Assembly (NCBI GenBank): GCA_041649995.1
Contig: JBAZMA010000005.1
Coordinates: 52,776-116,775 of the forward strand
Source of the DNA: JBAZMA01 sp041649995
GTDB lineage: Bacteria; Omnitrophota; Gorgyraeia; Velamenicoccales; Velamenicoccaceae
DNA: 64,000 nucleotides
Direction: 5' to 3'
The position numbers were made by a program, and so were the translations under genes. Below the pieces are notes generated by a model. The model worked only from the letters and a program-made list of their open reading frames with translations. It had not been told where the DNA came from and ran no database searches. Shown here one piece after another: positions 33,668-42,801 of this stretch. Position 1 is the stretch's first letter. Every line of letters begins with the position of its first letter.

Positions 33668-34321
33668 CTAACCCTCAATTATGTCCGGGAGCCCGCAGTC
33701 ATTAACTTCGCGGTAACAGGCCTCCAAATCGCCCCTGACCCCTTCCCTTTTAAAAACCTTTGCCAAGGTCATCAGGATGATCCTTAAGTCAAGCCCGAGA
33801 GAATGATGATCGACATACCAAACATCCATTTCAAACCGCCTGCTGAAAGGGGTATTGTTTCTTCCATGGACCTGCGCCCATCCCGTGATCCCGGGCCTGA
33901 CCTCATGCCTCCTGGTGTGAAAAGCCGAATAATGCCCAAGATATTGCATAAGAAGAGGCCGCGGCCCAACAAGGCTCATATCGCCTTTGATCACATTCCA
34001 GAGCTCAGGCAGCTCATCCAGGCTCATTTTTCGCAGAAAACGGCCCAGTGATTTCAAACGGTCCGCCTCCGACAGCAATTTTCCGTCAGGGCTTTTCTCG
34101 CAAGACATAGTCCTGAATTTATAAATCACAAAGGGCCGGCCGTTTTTTCCGGGACGGACCTGACGGAAAAAAACGGGCCTCCCGAACACCATGAAAACGG
34201 CCATCCCGGTCAGGACAAAAACCGGAAAAAGCGCCAGGCATGCCGGGATCGCGATCGCCAGGTCGAGCATCCTTTTGACGCCTTCGTTTCGTTGGATTTT
34301 GCCGGGGTAGGCCATGATCAT
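33668..34321 (-). CDS. initiating phosphoglycosyl transferase (PglC/WcaJ type)
   Basis: A 217-residue monotopic sugar-1-phosphate transferase. One N-terminal re-entrant hydrophobic helix (about 20-43) is followed by VFFRQVRPGKNGRPFVIYKFRTM and the catalytic Asp-Glu region SLDELPELWNVIKGDMSLVGPRP. It moves a phosphosugar from a UDP donor to undecaprenyl phosphate and so starts lipid-linked glycan assembly at the cytoplasmic face. The small PglC-like size, together with PglF- and PglE-like genes nearby, suits a diacetamido-bacillosamine-type first sugar, as inference. It begins directly after the stop of the upstream glycosyltransferase. Confidence 0.88.
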   Translation of the reverse strand: MIMAYPGKIQRNEGVKRMLDLAIAIPACLALFPVFVLTGMAVFMVFGRPVFFRQVRPGKNGRPFVIYKFRTMSCEKSPDGKLLSEADRLKSLGRFLRKMSLDELPELWNVIKGDMSLVGPRPLLMQYLGHYSAFHTRRHEVRPGITGWAQVHGRNNTPFSRRFEMDVWYVDHHSLGLDLRIILMTLAKVFKREGVRGDLEACYREVNDCGLPDIIEG

Positions 34322-35545
34322 TCAGGAAATAACGGATTTAAATATCAGGTCGAAGCGCTTAACGCCTCGTTCCAGCGACAATTCCCGATGATAAAAGTCT
34401 TTTCCATTGCGCCCCATCGCGTCACGCTGTCCGGGGGACATACGGTAAAAACTCTCAACCGCCGAGGCGATTTCCAGGGGATCCTGAGGCCGGCATATCA
34501 ATCCGGCGCGCGCCTTTTCGACAAGTTCTGCCGCGTTACCTTTGACCCCCATCAGGACCGGACGGCCGGCCGCCAGGCATGTCTGGGTCTTTCCGGGTAT
34601 TGTGATCTCGAAAAGCGGGCTGTTCTTCAAATGAACGAGCAGCACATCCGCCAATCCGAAAATACGGTTCATCTCATCAATCGGCCTGTAGGGCAGAAAC
34701 AGGACATTCGCCAGGCCTTTTTCATCCTTGATGGCCTTGAGCCTGGTGACTTCAATGCCTCCTCCGGCCAGCACAAACTGAACCGCGGGCAGTTTATCCC
34801 GCAACAGGGCCGCAGCCTCAAGAACCGCCTCCAGGGCCTGGGCCTTTCCCATGGTGCCGGGAAACAGGACATTAAAACGATTGGCCATGCCTAACTCCCG
34901 TCCAAGGGCCTCATCGCGTTCAACCGTACCCAGCCGGCTCTCATCGCACCAGTTATAGACAACTTCAATCTTGGCTTCAGGAACGCCCCGTTCGATGAGC
35001 TTGCTCTTGAATCCGGGGGACAAAACAACGATTTTGGCGGCCCTGGCATAAATGAACCGGCACCATTGATCGACCAGGGAAAGAATGAGGCGGCTGCGCA
35101 CCATGCCTGTGGCTGTCAATGTGTCGGGCCAGAGATCCTGGATATCATAAACCAGAGGCGCCCGGTAAAGGCCGGAGAGAAGCCATGCCGGCAATCCCAC
35201 TGTGGCAGGCGGATGATACGCGTAGATCACATCCGGCCGCTTGATCCCGAAGGGGCCGATAAGAGACGCCGCCAGCGCAAAGCTTGAATAATTGGCGAAG
35301 CGTCCGAACGCTCTTTGATCATGGCTCGGATACAAAGGAACCCGGAACACGGGAATTCCGTCCATAATGTCTTTCTGGAACAATTTGATCTTATATCCCG
35401 GGTAAACTTTCCCGCCCGGATAGTTCGGAAATCCCGTCAGGACCTGGATATCATATCCGAGACTCCGTAATTCCCTGGCGAACGACAGACCTTTCATATT
35501 CAGCTCAGGGTCAAACCACTGGGTCAACATCAAAATCCGTTTCAT
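34322..35545 (-). CDS. family 4 glycosyltransferase, WbuB-like
   Basis: A 407-residue GT-B enzyme with MLTQWFDPELNMKGLSFARELRSLGYDIQVLTG, the VIYAYHPPATVGLPAWLLS phrase typical of WbuB-like proteins, and the donor site GKTQTCLAAGRPVLMGVKGNAAELVEKA. WbuB-like enzymes add the second sugar (often N-acetyl-fucosamine or related) to the undecaprenyl-linked first sugar, which suits its place directly upstream of the initiating transferase. Four-base overlap with the preceding epimerase gene. Confidence 0.85.
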   Translation of the reverse strand: MKRILMLTQWFDPELNMKGLSFARELRSLGYDIQVLTGFPNYPGGKVYPGYKIKLFQKDIMDGIPVFRVPLYPSHDQRAFGRFANYSSFALAASLIGPFGIKRPDVIYAYHPPATVGLPAWLLSGLYRAPLVYDIQDLWPDTLTATGMVRSRLILSLVDQWCRFIYARAAKIVVLSPGFKSKLIERGVPEAKIEVVYNWCDESRLGTVERDEALGRELGMANRFNVLFPGTMGKAQALEAVLEAAALLRDKLPAVQFVLAGGGIEVTRLKAIKDEKGLANVLFLPYRPIDEMNRIFGLADVLLVHLKNSPLFEITIPGKTQTCLAAGRPVLMGVKGNAAELVEKARAGLICRPQDPLEIASAVESFYRMSPGQRDAMGRNGKDFYHRELSLERGVKRFDLIFKSVIS

Positions 35546-36660
35546 TCCGGTTTCTCTCCGTCCCTGACAGCGCTGCTCATGCCTGGAGTGAAATCAGCCA
35601 TCCGCTCGATCATGGCCCAATTGTCCCTGAACCATTCCACGTTTTTCAGGAAACCATCCTTGAAATCCACCAGGGGCGCGTAATGGATCAACGCCCGCGC
35701 CTTCTCAATGGACGCCAGAAGCCGGGGTTTTGTGTCCCATTTTCTTCTCGGCTTAAAAGTTATTCCCGCCTTACTGCCTGTCGTCTCATTGACAAGTTTG
35801 GCTAAGGCCTGGATGCTGATCTCCCTGCCCGCGGCAAGGTTAAAATTCTCCCCGATCGCCGCCTCGTAAAAAGCCGCTTTCAGAAGTCCCTGCACCAGAT
35901 CCAGGACATAAGTAAAATCCCTGGTCTCCTCCCCTGTCCCCGTGATGGGAAGGGCCTGCTTTTTCATCGACCAGTAAATGAAGTTCGGGATCACGTTACG
36001 ATACTGTCCGGGGACTTCCCCGGGTCCGTAGGAATTGAAAAACCGGCAATTGACCGTTTTCATGCCGTAGTGATGCGCGTAAAAATTACCGTACATTTCC
36101 CCAGCCATTTTATTGATCTGATAAGGCGTCGTTAAATGCATGGAAATAAAATCTTCCTTTAAGGGCAGCTGGGGATAAGAGCCGTAGATCGCGCAGCCGC
36201 TGGAGGCGTAGATGAATTTTTCGACGCGGGCCAGACGGCAATATTCCAGCAGCTTGATGAGCCCCAGAATATCCACATCCGCCGAAACCTCGGGATAATC
36301 CACGGAATTCTGGTTGGCAAAAAAAGCCGCCAGATGAAAAACCAGGGAAATATTCTCCTTAAAGACCCTTTTTAAATCGATATCGCTGCGGACATCCCCT
36401 TCAACGAACATCACGTTATTCAAACAAACGACATTCCACGGATCCTTTTGTTTGATGGAAGAAAGGTTGTCCAAGACAATCACTTTCCCTGCCTCTCCCG
36501 CCAGCCGGGAAAGCGCGGGGACAAGGTTGCTGCCGATGGCGCCGGCCCCACCCGTTACCAGGATATTCTTTCCCTCATAATACCCGTTAAATTCCTGCCG
36601 CAAGCCTGAGGCGGCGAGATAATCATCGACCCATCGCATTCTTTTCTCATTCGCGTTCAT
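35542..36660 (-). CDS. NAD-dependent epimerase/dehydratase (extended SDR) (1)
   Basis: A 372-residue extended SDR: NILVTGGAGAIGSNLV Rossmann motif near 32, YASSGCAIYGSYPQ and the catalytic YQINK in LTTPYQINKMAGEM, followed by CRFFNSYGPGEVPGQY. It modifies a nucleotide sugar, for example by C4 epimerisation or 4,6-dehydration. The ATG is fixed by AGGAGG six bases upstream and overlaps the WecB-type gene's stop by four bases. Pairing with a 2-epimerase suggests consecutive steps on one sugar; the exact product is not readable. Confidence 0.83.
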   Translation of the reverse strand: MNANEKRMRWVDDYLAASGLRQEFNGYYEGKNILVTGGAGAIGSNLVPALSRLAGEAGKVIVLDNLSSIKQKDPWNVVCLNNVMFVEGDVRSDIDLKRVFKENISLVFHLAAFFANQNSVDYPEVSADVDILGLIKLLEYCRLARVEKFIYASSGCAIYGSYPQLPLKEDFISMHLTTPYQINKMAGEMYGNFYAHHYGMKTVNCRFFNSYGPGEVPGQYRNVIPNFIYWSMKKQALPITGTGEETRDFTYVLDLVQGLLKAAFYEAAIGENFNLAAGREISIQALAKLVNETTGSKAGITFKPRRKWDTKPRLLASIEKARALIHYAPLVDFKDGFLKNVEWFRDNWAMIERMADFTPGMSSAVRDGEKPE

Positions 36661-37814
36661 TGACGCCTCCTGAAATACGCCCATAGAATCCTGGCGATCC
36701 TTTTGCTGGCTTTGCCGTCTCCGTAAGGAGTCACGGCCTTTAAGGTTTTTTGAAACCGTTTGGCTAAAAGCGTCCGGGTCTCTTTGACAATTACCGCCAC
36801 ATCCGTTCCCACGAGCCTGGCGGCCCCGGCCTCGATCCCCTCGGGCCGTTCCGATGTGTCCCTCATGACAAGAACCGGCACGCCCAGAGCCGGCGCCTCC
36901 TCCTGAATTCCGCCGGAATCCGTCAAGATAAGATCGCTGTGGTCCATTAAAAAAACAAAGGGTTCATAATCCAGCGGAGGAACCAAATGAACGTTCTTGA
37001 GCCCGCCCAAAATCGCGTAAACCGGTTCCCTGACGTTCGGATTCAGGTGAACGGGATAAACGATGCTCAGGTTTTCATCATTTTTTGCCAAAATCGAGAT
37101 GGCCTTGCAGATCCGCTGGAATCCCGCGCCGAAGCTTTCGCGCCTGTGGCCGGTGACAAGAAGAAGCTTTGAACCTTTCTTGCGGCCGGATACCGGCCCG
37201 CACTCCCTGCGCAGTTGTTCTTCAAGCCTGCGCCTGGAAGGCTTCGTTTTCTGTCTTCGCGCGATCATACGAAGAGCGTCGATCACGGTGTTTCCCGTCA
37301 CATGGATTCCGGCCGCGGCTAAGCCTTCCGCCAGCAGATTTTTTTTCGCGCTTTCGGTCGGGGCCAGGTGGATGTCAGAAAGAACGCTCACCAGGCGGCG
37401 GTTGATCTCCTCCGGAAAAGGGCTGAATCTGTCATGGGTGCGCAGGCCGGCCTCGATGTGAGCGATGGGAATTTTCAGATAATAAGCGGCTTGGGCCGCG
37501 GCCAGGGTCGTCGTCGTGTCCCCCTGGATCAAAACCATATCCGGATGCTCGGCGTCCAGGACTTTCGTCACGCCCAAAAGAACATGCGCGGTCAGCTCAG
37601 GCAAAGACTGCCTGTCCTTCATGAGGTCAAGGTCATAATGAGGTTTGATATCAAAAAGGTCCAGAACCTGGTCGAGCATCTGCCGGTGCTGAGCCGTCAC
37701 GCAAATCCGCGTCAGGAATCGGTCGGCATTCGCCGCGCACTCCCTGATCACCGGCGCCATTTTGATCGCCTCCGGCCTTGTGCCGAAAACAAAAAGTATT
37801 TTCGCCTTTTTCAT
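36657..37814 (-). CDS. wecB: non-hydrolysing UDP-N-acetylglucosamine 2-epimerase
   Basis: A 385-residue enzyme with ILFVFGTRPEAIKMAPVI, QGDTTTTLAAAQAAYYLKIPIAHIEAGLRT (broken here into the family's two motifs), VTGNTVIDAL and LTDSGGIQEEAPALGVPVLVMRDTSERPEGIEAG. These are the hallmarks of WecB, which interconverts UDP-GlcNAc and UDP-ManNAc. It supplies ManNAc-type or, with a following reductase or epimerase, other sugars to the glycan. It is distinct from the hydrolysing LegG-type epimerase at 57594-58772. The locus holds no obvious WecC dehydrogenase. Confidence 0.92.
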   Translation of the reverse strand: MKKAKILFVFGTRPEAIKMAPVIRECAANADRFLTRICVTAQHRQMLDQVLDLFDIKPHYDLDLMKDRQSLPELTAHVLLGVTKVLDAEHPDMVLIQGDTTTTLAAAQAAYYLKIPIAHIEAGLRTHDRFSPFPEEINRRLVSVLSDIHLAPTESAKKNLLAEGLAAAGIHVTGNTVIDALRMIARRQKTKPSRRRLEEQLRRECGPVSGRKKGSKLLLVTGHRRESFGAGFQRICKAISILAKNDENLSIVYPVHLNPNVREPVYAILGGLKNVHLVPPLDYEPFVFLMDHSDLILTDSGGIQEEAPALGVPVLVMRDTSERPEGIEAGAARLVGTDVAVIVKETRTLLAKRFQKTLKAVTPYGDGKASKRIARILWAYFRRRQ

Positions 37815-37841
37815 GGGTTCGCTTTCAGATCAAAAATCTTC

Positions 37842-38771
37842 CTAAATCCGGTAATGCCATTTCATCCACTTCACGGTCTTTTCGATCCCATCCTTTGGGG
37901 AAACCTTCGGGTCATGGCCCAAATCCCGGACAGCCTTTGAAAAATCCATGGTCTTGATCTTTGTCGTAAAGGGCTCAGCGTCTTTGTAGGTCACAAGCGA
38001 GCCGCTGGCGCCCGTGGCCTCAAGGATCATGTCCGAATATTCCCTGATGTCTTTTTCCCATTCCCGCCTTCCGCCGACATTATAGACCTCTCCGGGAATA
38101 AAATGATCGGCGATATTGGCGAATGTCCGGCAGGTATCTTCCACATAGTCGATGATCCGTTTATGACCGCTAAAAACGGTATAGGGTTTGCCCCTGAGGG
38201 CGTGATAGATGAATTTCGGGATGAACCCTCTGTAGGGCGTGTATTCCTCGTGAGGTCCGTAGCAATTGACCGGCCGGACACGCACGGTTTCTGTCCCGAA
38301 CATCTTCGCGGAATTCAGGCACATGAGTTCGCCGGCCCATTTGGAAATCGCGTAATCGTTCATCTGATAGGTGTCTTTGATCTGATTGTCTTCCATGACC
38401 GCTTCCGTCATCTTTCCTTCATAATCCCCATAGACTTCGGCGGATGAAAAAAACACCATCCGAAACTTGAGCCGCTCCTGCAGCCGGATCATGTGCTTGG
38501 TGCCGATGACATTCGTTTCCCACAGGTTCTCGTAATACGCCTCCCCGTTCCATCGCCCGTATTCGGCAGCCAGGTGGTAGACGCAGTCAAACGGCCCGAA
38601 GGTCTCAAAGGTCCTTTCCAGCTGCCTGAAATTCCCGACATCGCACCGGACATAGCCGTCCCGCTCGTCATGAAAAAGATCTGCGGCCAGGACCTCATGC
38701 CCCCTGCGCCTCAATTCGAGGCATAAATTTGTTCCGATAAAACCTCCGCCGCCCGTGACAAGGATTTTCAT
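37842..38771 (-). CDS. NAD-dependent epimerase/dehydratase (extended SDR) (2)
   Basis: A 309-residue extended SDR starting MKILVTGGGGFIGTNLCLEL. The NAD-binding glycine motif, FSSAEVYGDYEG serine strand and the catalytic Y-x-x-x-K in DYAISKWAGELMC are all present, then RPVNCYGPHEEYTPYRG. It probably acts on a nucleotide sugar (4-epimerase or 4,6-dehydratase or reductase). GGGAG before the ATG favours this start over a longer frame beginning inside the upstream gene. Substrate is unknown. Confidence 0.83.
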   Translation of the reverse strand: MKILVTGGGGFIGTNLCLELRRRGHEVLAADLFHDERDGYVRCDVGNFRQLERTFETFGPFDCVYHLAAEYGRWNGEAYYENLWETNVIGTKHMIRLQERLKFRMVFFSSAEVYGDYEGKMTEAVMEDNQIKDTYQMNDYAISKWAGELMCLNSAKMFGTETVRVRPVNCYGPHEEYTPYRGFIPKFIYHALRGKPYTVFSGHKRIIDYVEDTCRTFANIADHFIPGEVYNVGGRREWEKDIREYSDMILEATGASGSLVTYKDAEPFTTKIKTMDFSKAVRDLGHDPKVSPKDGIEKTVKWMKWHYRI

Positions 38772-38784
38772 GAAAGCTCCCTCT

Positions 38785-39309
38785 TTAATTTTTTTTGAAG
38801 ATATACATGGTGTTAAAACCTGCCATGAACCTCTGCCTATTTTCCAGGACAAAATTTCCCATGCGGGCCAGGCCCAGGATCTGCGCGCCGGAAAGACCGT
38901 AAACCTCTCCCGCCTTCATACCCCTGACCTTCTGATCCGAATCCCACGGAAAGCGCAATTTGTGCCAGATAAGCCCGACAACGGGAGAAATCATCGTGAT
39001 GATCAGCCTGCCGTCCGCGGCCAGAACGCGATAACATTCCTTCAGGACTTCTTTTCTGTTCGCGATATGGTTGAAGGCCGCGATGATGGTAATTGTGTCA
39101 AAAGATCCGGGCTCAAAATCCAGGCGCGCGGGATCAGAAATCAAAAGATCGATGTCCCCCCAATCGAAGACATCAGCCCCGACGCCGTTTTGATATCTCC
39201 GCACGAGCTCGTTGTTCCCGCATCCGATATCCAGCAGCCTTCCCCTGATATGGGGAAAAACGAAATCCGCCCTCATCCTGGCCAGTTTTCTGCCTAAAAG
39301 ATCATTCAT
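38785..39309 (-). CDS. small class I SAM-dependent methyltransferase
   Basis: A 174-residue methyltransferase: LLDIGCGNNELVRRY (motif I near 25), ADVFDWGDIDLL, FDTITIIAAFNHI and DGRLIITMISP. It is short but all core motifs are present. Overlaps the upstream polyprenyl-type glycosyltransferase by four bases. A sugar or lipid-linked acceptor is likely from context only. Confidence 0.75.
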   Translation of the reverse strand: MNDLLGRKLARMRADFVFPHIRGRLLDIGCGNNELVRRYQNGVGADVFDWGDIDLLISDPARLDFEPGSFDTITIIAAFNHIANRKEVLKECYRVLAADGRLIITMISPVVGLIWHKLRFPWDSDQKVRGMKAGEVYGLSGAQILGLARMGNFVLENRQRFMAGFNTMYIFKKN

Positions 39310-40232
39310 CGGGAGTCATCGTTGTCTTTATCCGCCTCAGCCAATTTCAATTCAAAACTGGCGACCTCGCGCCTCAGGGAAGAGATCTGGTCCTGCTGCA
39401 GTGAGAACAAAAAAAGCATAAGCCCGCTCATGATCAACAGCAGGGCGGATTTCTGTATGGTGAAACCGTAAATAAAAAAAGCTGTTGTTTGATACGCCAG
39501 GCCCAACAACAGCAAAAACCCGGCCACAGGCAGGAAAACGCGAAAGGGATTGAAAAGGGTCACCATTCTGAGCATCAGCAAAATGGCTTCCATTCCATCG
39601 CTCAAAACCCGCACCGAGCTCCTGCCGAGCCGCTTTTGGACCTCGATCTCGACAAATTTGACCGCGTAACCGAAATTCAGAAGCGCGATCATGGTGCTGG
39701 TGGAAAAAGAAAACCGGTCGCAGGCCAGGCCGAAGATCTTGCACATGACTTTGCGTTTGATCACACGCAGCCCGCAGTTGATATCCTTGATCCTGCGTCC
39801 CGTGATGAGGCGAAACATCGCCTTGAGGATGAATTTTCCCGGCATCCTCAAAAGGCCGGAATTCCTGCTGTTCGGCCTCATGCCGATGACCGCGTCATAT
39901 CCGTCGCAATGATCCAGCATCTTTTCCAGGTCCTGAATCCTGTGCTGGCCATCCGCGTCAACAGTGGCGATCCAGGTTGTCCTGGCGGCGAGTATGCCGG
40001 ACTTGATCGAAGCGCCATAACCCGAATTAACCTTATGATTGATCAAAAGGGCCTGCGGAGCGAGCGTCTTGACGACCTTTTGAGTTCCATCCGTAGAGCC
40101 GTCATTGACAACGATGATCTCCCAGCCCGTCTGGGCCCGCTTTTGCATCAATTGAGGCAACAGGACAGCCAGGCCCTTTTCCTCGTTATAAGCCGGAATA
40201 ATGACGGTGAGCGTACGCGGATCGCTTTTCAT
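39306..40232 (-). CDS. family 2 glycosyltransferase with C-terminal membrane anchor
   Basis: A 308-residue DPM1/GtrB-like GT2: VIIPAYNEEKGLAVLLPQL, VVNDGSTDGTQ, DADGQHRIQDL, and two C-terminal membrane helices (about 235-255 and 265-285) after which a short helical tail follows. Such enzymes make polyprenyl-phosphate sugars used outside the cytoplasm. A GT39-like membrane protein lies two genes upstream, which may use this donor. The ATG is chosen over a GTG two codons earlier because GAGG is five bases before it. Confidence 0.85.
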   Translation of the reverse strand: MKSDPRTLTVIIPAYNEEKGLAVLLPQLMQKRAQTGWEIIVVNDGSTDGTQKVVKTLAPQALLINHKVNSGYGASIKSGILAARTTWIATVDADGQHRIQDLEKMLDHCDGYDAVIGMRPNSRNSGLLRMPGKFILKAMFRLITGRRIKDINCGLRVIKRKVMCKIFGLACDRFSFSTSTMIALLNFGYAVKFVEIEVQKRLGRSSVRVLSDGMEAILLMLRMVTLFNPFRVFLPVAGFLLLLGLAYQTTAFFIYGFTIQKSALLLIMSGLMLFLFSLQQDQISSLRREVASFELKLAEADKDNDDSR

Positions 40233-40270
40233 CGTCACCTCTTGATGACCCTCTTGGTTAAGAGAAAACT

Positions 40271-41692
40271 TTATTTAAACAACAGCCTGATCCCCATCCT
40301 GCATTTACGGGAAAGCTCCCTGAAACTTTTGACAGCCAGCAGCTGCTTCAAGACAATCGAGGGACGGGCATAAAAATTTTTGTACGCGTAACCCAGCAAA
40401 TCCCGCAGTTCCCGCTCAGACATCCGCTCTTCCCAAAGCCTGGGAATAAAATTGACGTCCGGATGACGGGCGAACTCTTTCCAGTAATCCGAGGCAAACA
40501 ATCCTCTGTCCATACCCATCTGATACAAATCCGTTCCGGGAAAAGGCGTGGTCAGACTCACATTGATATAGTCCGGGTTCAGCCTTTTGGCGAAATCAAT
40601 GGTTTCTAAGACCTGCTGCCGGCTCTCCTGGGGATTGCCCAGCATAAAATAACCCAGGGTCCTTATCCCCAGCCTTTTGCACCAGAGAAAGGCATTCTGG
40701 ACCTGTTTGAGGTCAATATCCTTCCTGAGGACTTTCAAGATCTCGGGATTGCCGGATTCCACGCCAAAGTTGATCGTCCGGCAGCCGGCGGTCCTTAATT
40801 TTTTAAGCATCTTCTCGTCCACCGTATCGACCCTGGCCCTGATACTCCAATCGATATCAAGTTTTTTTTCCAGGATACCGTCACAAATATCATAGACCCG
40901 CTGGCGGTTAACGGTAAACGTATCGTCATAGAAAACAAAACCTTTTATCCCGGACTCGACCGCCCGGGAAAGCTCGCCCACAACGTTTTCCGCAGATCGA
41001 AACCTGAATTTTTTACCCAAATGCGGCCGTTCGCAAAAAATGCATTGATACGGACATCCCCTGCTGCTGATCATCGTTGTCACCGAACGGGAACGGAATA
41101 AAATGGACCAATACCTCTCCAAAGGAAGCAGGTGGCGGGCCGGAAAAGGCAGCGCGTCGATATTTTCGATAAAACCCCTGGGCCCCGCGGATAAAGCTTT
41201 TCCGTCTTTTTTATACATAAGGCCCGTGACGCCGGAAAGGTCTGCGCCCGCCAGGACGGCCTTCAGCAAATCGGCAAAAATATATTCCCCTTCACCGATG
41301 GCCACGGAATCAACTTCAGGAAAAGCCAGCGTTTCTTCAGGATAGATACTGACATGCGGCCCGCCTATGCAGACATGAACGCGCGGATTGACTTTCTTTG
41401 CCGTTCTGGCCGTTTCCAGGGAATCGATCAGGGTATACGTCATGGCCTGAATGCCGACAATATCAGGGGCCTCATGGCGAAGATAGCTCTCGATGCGGGC
41501 ATAATCAAGATGTTCGGCGGCCGCGTCCAGAACCCGGACTTCGCATCCCGGCACTGTTTCAGCCATGGCGGCGATATACAGAAGGCCGACCGGAGGATAA
41601 TGGCCTGAGCTTTCAGGATCGTTCACAATCCCGGGGACACAGGGTTTGATCATGCGAAAAGTGGGAGGATTGATCAAAACAACTTTCAGCAT
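40271..41692 (-). CDS. B12-binding-type radical SAM protein (1)
   Basis: A 473-residue protein. The N-terminal domain has the cobalamin-binding fold pattern (VVLINPPTF, YPPVGLLYIAAMAE, DIVGIQAMTYT, IGGPHVSIYPEE, AIGEGE) but no D-x-H-x-x-G motif that ligates cobalt from below. The radical SAM domain has S-R-G-C-P-Y-Q-C-I-F-C near 205, and FGVESGNPEILKVLRK. Such enzymes methylate, ring-contract or couple lipids and sugars. Its start has GGGAGG upstream and overlaps the preceding membrane protein by seven bases. The role in the glycan or lipid is open. Confidence 0.83.
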   Translation of the reverse strand: MLKVVLINPPTFRMIKPCVPGIVNDPESSGHYPPVGLLYIAAMAETVPGCEVRVLDAAAEHLDYARIESYLRHEAPDIVGIQAMTYTLIDSLETARTAKKVNPRVHVCIGGPHVSIYPEETLAFPEVDSVAIGEGEYIFADLLKAVLAGADLSGVTGLMYKKDGKALSAGPRGFIENIDALPFPARHLLPLERYWSILFRSRSVTTMISSRGCPYQCIFCERPHLGKKFRFRSAENVVGELSRAVESGIKGFVFYDDTFTVNRQRVYDICDGILEKKLDIDWSIRARVDTVDEKMLKKLRTAGCRTINFGVESGNPEILKVLRKDIDLKQVQNAFLWCKRLGIRTLGYFMLGNPQESRQQVLETIDFAKRLNPDYINVSLTTPFPGTDLYQMGMDRGLFASDYWKEFARHPDVNFIPRLWEERMSERELRDLLGYAYKNFYARPSIVLKQLLAVKSFRELSRKCRMGIRLLFK

Positions 41693-42801
41693 GCCTGACG
41701 CCTCCCTCTTTTGGACAAGACGGCCATAAGGCCGATGGAGGCGACGTAGATCCATAAGTATTCCACAGGGACTCTCCCTCTCATATAAGGCCCCTCTCCC
41801 ACAAAACCGTAGAAAACGGCCGTGAAAATCAAGGAAAATGAGACCAAATACAGTTCTTTCAGATTCCGCCTCACATAAAGACACGCAAGGCCCAGGACCC
41901 CCATCGCATACATACCCATGGTGTAGAAAATAGCGTAATAACCGTGAGCGTCAATGGGGCCGCCGTCCGAGATACGCATTCCATAATGCCGGGCAATGTT
42001 GGCCATAAACCTGGCAAAAAAAGGCAATTGTCCGGTCTCAAAGGTTCGATCCCTGGCTTCCACGGCTTTTCCCAAATGATGAAGAAGCGGAGACACAGAA
42101 GTCTGCGACTGAATATAGGCGAGCCATGGGACCACAAGGGCCAGATAAACCAGGACCATGACCCCCAAATCCCGTTTGCGTTCATGGGTAGCCAGCATTA
42201 CGACGACAAGCGCGGCGAAATTGACCGCCGTCACTTCGCGGATATGAAAGGCGAGTCCGTAAATAACGCCCAGCCACGCATACTTTCCCTTGTGAGTTAT
42301 CTTCAAATAAACAAACAGCCCCAGGATAAGCGGCATCAGACTGACAATATCCGTCAAGATGAAAGGCGACCAGAACAAAATCAAAGGATTACCCGCCGCG
42401 AATATAACCGCTACCGCGAACGAGCGTCCAAGCTCATCCGGCCCATACCTGTCCATGATCAAATACACAAGAACCGTCAGAAATAACGATATCAGGGCCA
42501 TATTGATTACGGATATTTCAAAATCGGAATCATAGCCGAATACCTTCATGAGGGAAGCCAGGTAGGCGATAAAAGCCGGCCGCAAGCCGAAGTTGCGCAC
42601 ATATTCCCGCGGCGTCTTCCCTTCGATCATTTGCCAGGCCATATTTTTGTATTTTAGCCCGTCATTATTTTCAGCCCTGGTGATTTCGATCCTGTAGATT
42701 TTCCAGTCGATGTATTTGGTCGCGAAAGAAATAACAAAAAAAAGAGCCAGAAATACATACAATTTTTTCTTCTGCCGGCCTTCGAAAGAGCTCGTGTTCA
42801 T
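41686..42801 (-). CDS. multi-pass membrane glycosyltransferase (GT39/GT83-like) or related
   Basis: A 371-residue protein with about nine membrane helices. The first loop after the first helix holds ITRAENNDGLKYKNMAWQ, with acidic residues placed like the catalytic ones of polyprenyl-phosphate-dependent GT-C enzymes, and LRPAFIAYLASLMKVFG follows. It could transfer a sugar from a polyprenyl donor on the periplasmic side. The membrane topology is clear, the family call is tentative. Start overlaps the preceding glycosyltransferase stop by four bases. Confidence 0.65.
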   Translation of the reverse strand: MNTSSFEGRQKKKLYVFLALFFVISFATKYIDWKIYRIEITRAENNDGLKYKNMAWQMIEGKTPREYVRNFGLRPAFIAYLASLMKVFGYDSDFEISVINMALISLFLTVLVYLIMDRYGPDELGRSFAVAVIFAAGNPLILFWSPFILTDIVSLMPLILGLFVYLKITHKGKYAWLGVIYGLAFHIREVTAVNFAALVVVMLATHERKRDLGVMVLVYLALVVPWLAYIQSQTSVSPLLHHLGKAVEARDRTFETGQLPFFARFMANIARHYGMRISDGGPIDAHGYYAIFYTMGMYAMGVLGLACLYVRRNLKELYLVSFSLIFTAVFYGFVGEGPYMRGRVPVEYLWIYVASIGLMAVLSKRGRRQAC

